Shown piece after piece: positions 35,317-35,426 of a stretch of DNA of 35,426 nucleotides. The stretch covers positions 1 to 35,426 of the forward strand of contig JAGLFH010000004.1 of NCBI GenBank assembly GCA_023144635.1, in the 5' to 3' direction. The notes beneath the pieces were generated by a model, which was given only the letters and a program-made list of their open reading frames with translations, made no database searches and had not been told where the DNA came from. Both the position numbers and the translations under genes were made by a program. The stretch is from Candidatus Auribacterota bacterium. Its GTDB lineage: Bacteria > Auribacterota > JAFGBW01 > JAFGJP01. Positions within the stretch are counted from its first letter, which is position 1. Each line of letters opens with the position of its first letter.

Positions 35317-35426
35317 ATGTCTGAAACTAAAGAAAAAGTAAAAGAAATTATTATTAATCAGCTTGGTGTTAATGCTGATGAGGTCGTTGAAGATGCATCT
35401 TTCATAGATGACCTTGGCGCAGATTC
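35317..35426 (+). CDS. acpP: Acyl carrier protein, partial (cut by the right edge)
   Basis: Thirty-six full codons are present, reading [19 protein letters not shown] and then [11 protein letters not shown], the ACP helix I and the approach to the DSLD phosphopantetheine site. The window ends just as the expected serine codon begins, so attachment cannot be seen. CAGGAGGA lies 7 bases before the ATG, the strongest ribosome site in the window, as expected for a highly expressed protein. Position after fabG is the canonical one. Confidence 0.95.
   Translation, partial: MSETKEKVKEIIINQLGVNADEVVEDASFIDDLGAD

Overview
The window reads as chromosomal DNA of an AT-rich, probably Gram-negative-type bacterium. 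Gene order, very low G+C (judged by eye) and the style of the intergenic repeats remind me of uncultured Omnitrophota-like or other PVC-side lineages. That placement is inference from general resemblance; there is no rRNA or other direct phylogenetic marker in the window beyond ribosomal proteins S20 and L32. No tRNA, rRNA, CRISPR array, transposase or phage gene was recognised.

Layout. (1) 1-3864, minus strand: a very large secreted subtilisin-like protease, cut by the left edge. (2) 4319-8959, plus: a surface-polysaccharide decoration module with an asparagine-synthetase-type amidotransferase, a NodU/CmcH-type carbamoyltransferase, an SxtJ-like membrane protein and a 52-residue DUF5989-like membrane peptide. 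(3) 9268-11356: dnaJ behind a good sigma70-type promoter, then rsmE. (4) 11901-13838: an unusual fusion of a cytoplasmic PilZ domain, one membrane span, a coiled coil and an alpha/alpha-barrel glycosidase-like domain. (5) 14111-15016: a secreted LamG-like protein. (6) 15772-20430: a tight operon of hexapeptide acyltransferase, SAM methyltransferase, YbhN-like membrane protein and a second AsnB. (7) 20402-23434, minus: a PabB-PabC fusion for folate synthesis, overlapping the asnB end tail to tail, and an NAD-dependent sugar epimerase. (8) 23527-28168: a 1030-residue GT-C/YfhO-like membrane protein and a divergent UDP-sugar-pyrophosphorylase-like protein. (9) 28407-30972: yajC and a fused secDF. 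(10) 31084 to the right edge: rpsT-rpmF-plsX-fabH-fabD-fabG-acpP, the fatty-acid initiation cluster, cut inside acpP.

The first eight blocks are dominated by envelope and extracellular polysaccharide functions. Amidation, carbamoylation, acetylation and methylation enzymes sit together with membrane transport-type proteins. Blocks 9 and 10 are housekeeping export and lipid synthesis, with textbook ribosome binding sites and translational coupling.

Several intergenic gaps contain degenerate, hairpin-rich short repeats that start right after stop codons. One such repeat appears to have been read into the C terminus of the 1030-residue protein. The most interesting candidates for new biology are the PilZ-transmembrane-glycosidase fusion, the divergent nucleotidyltransferase and this repeat population.
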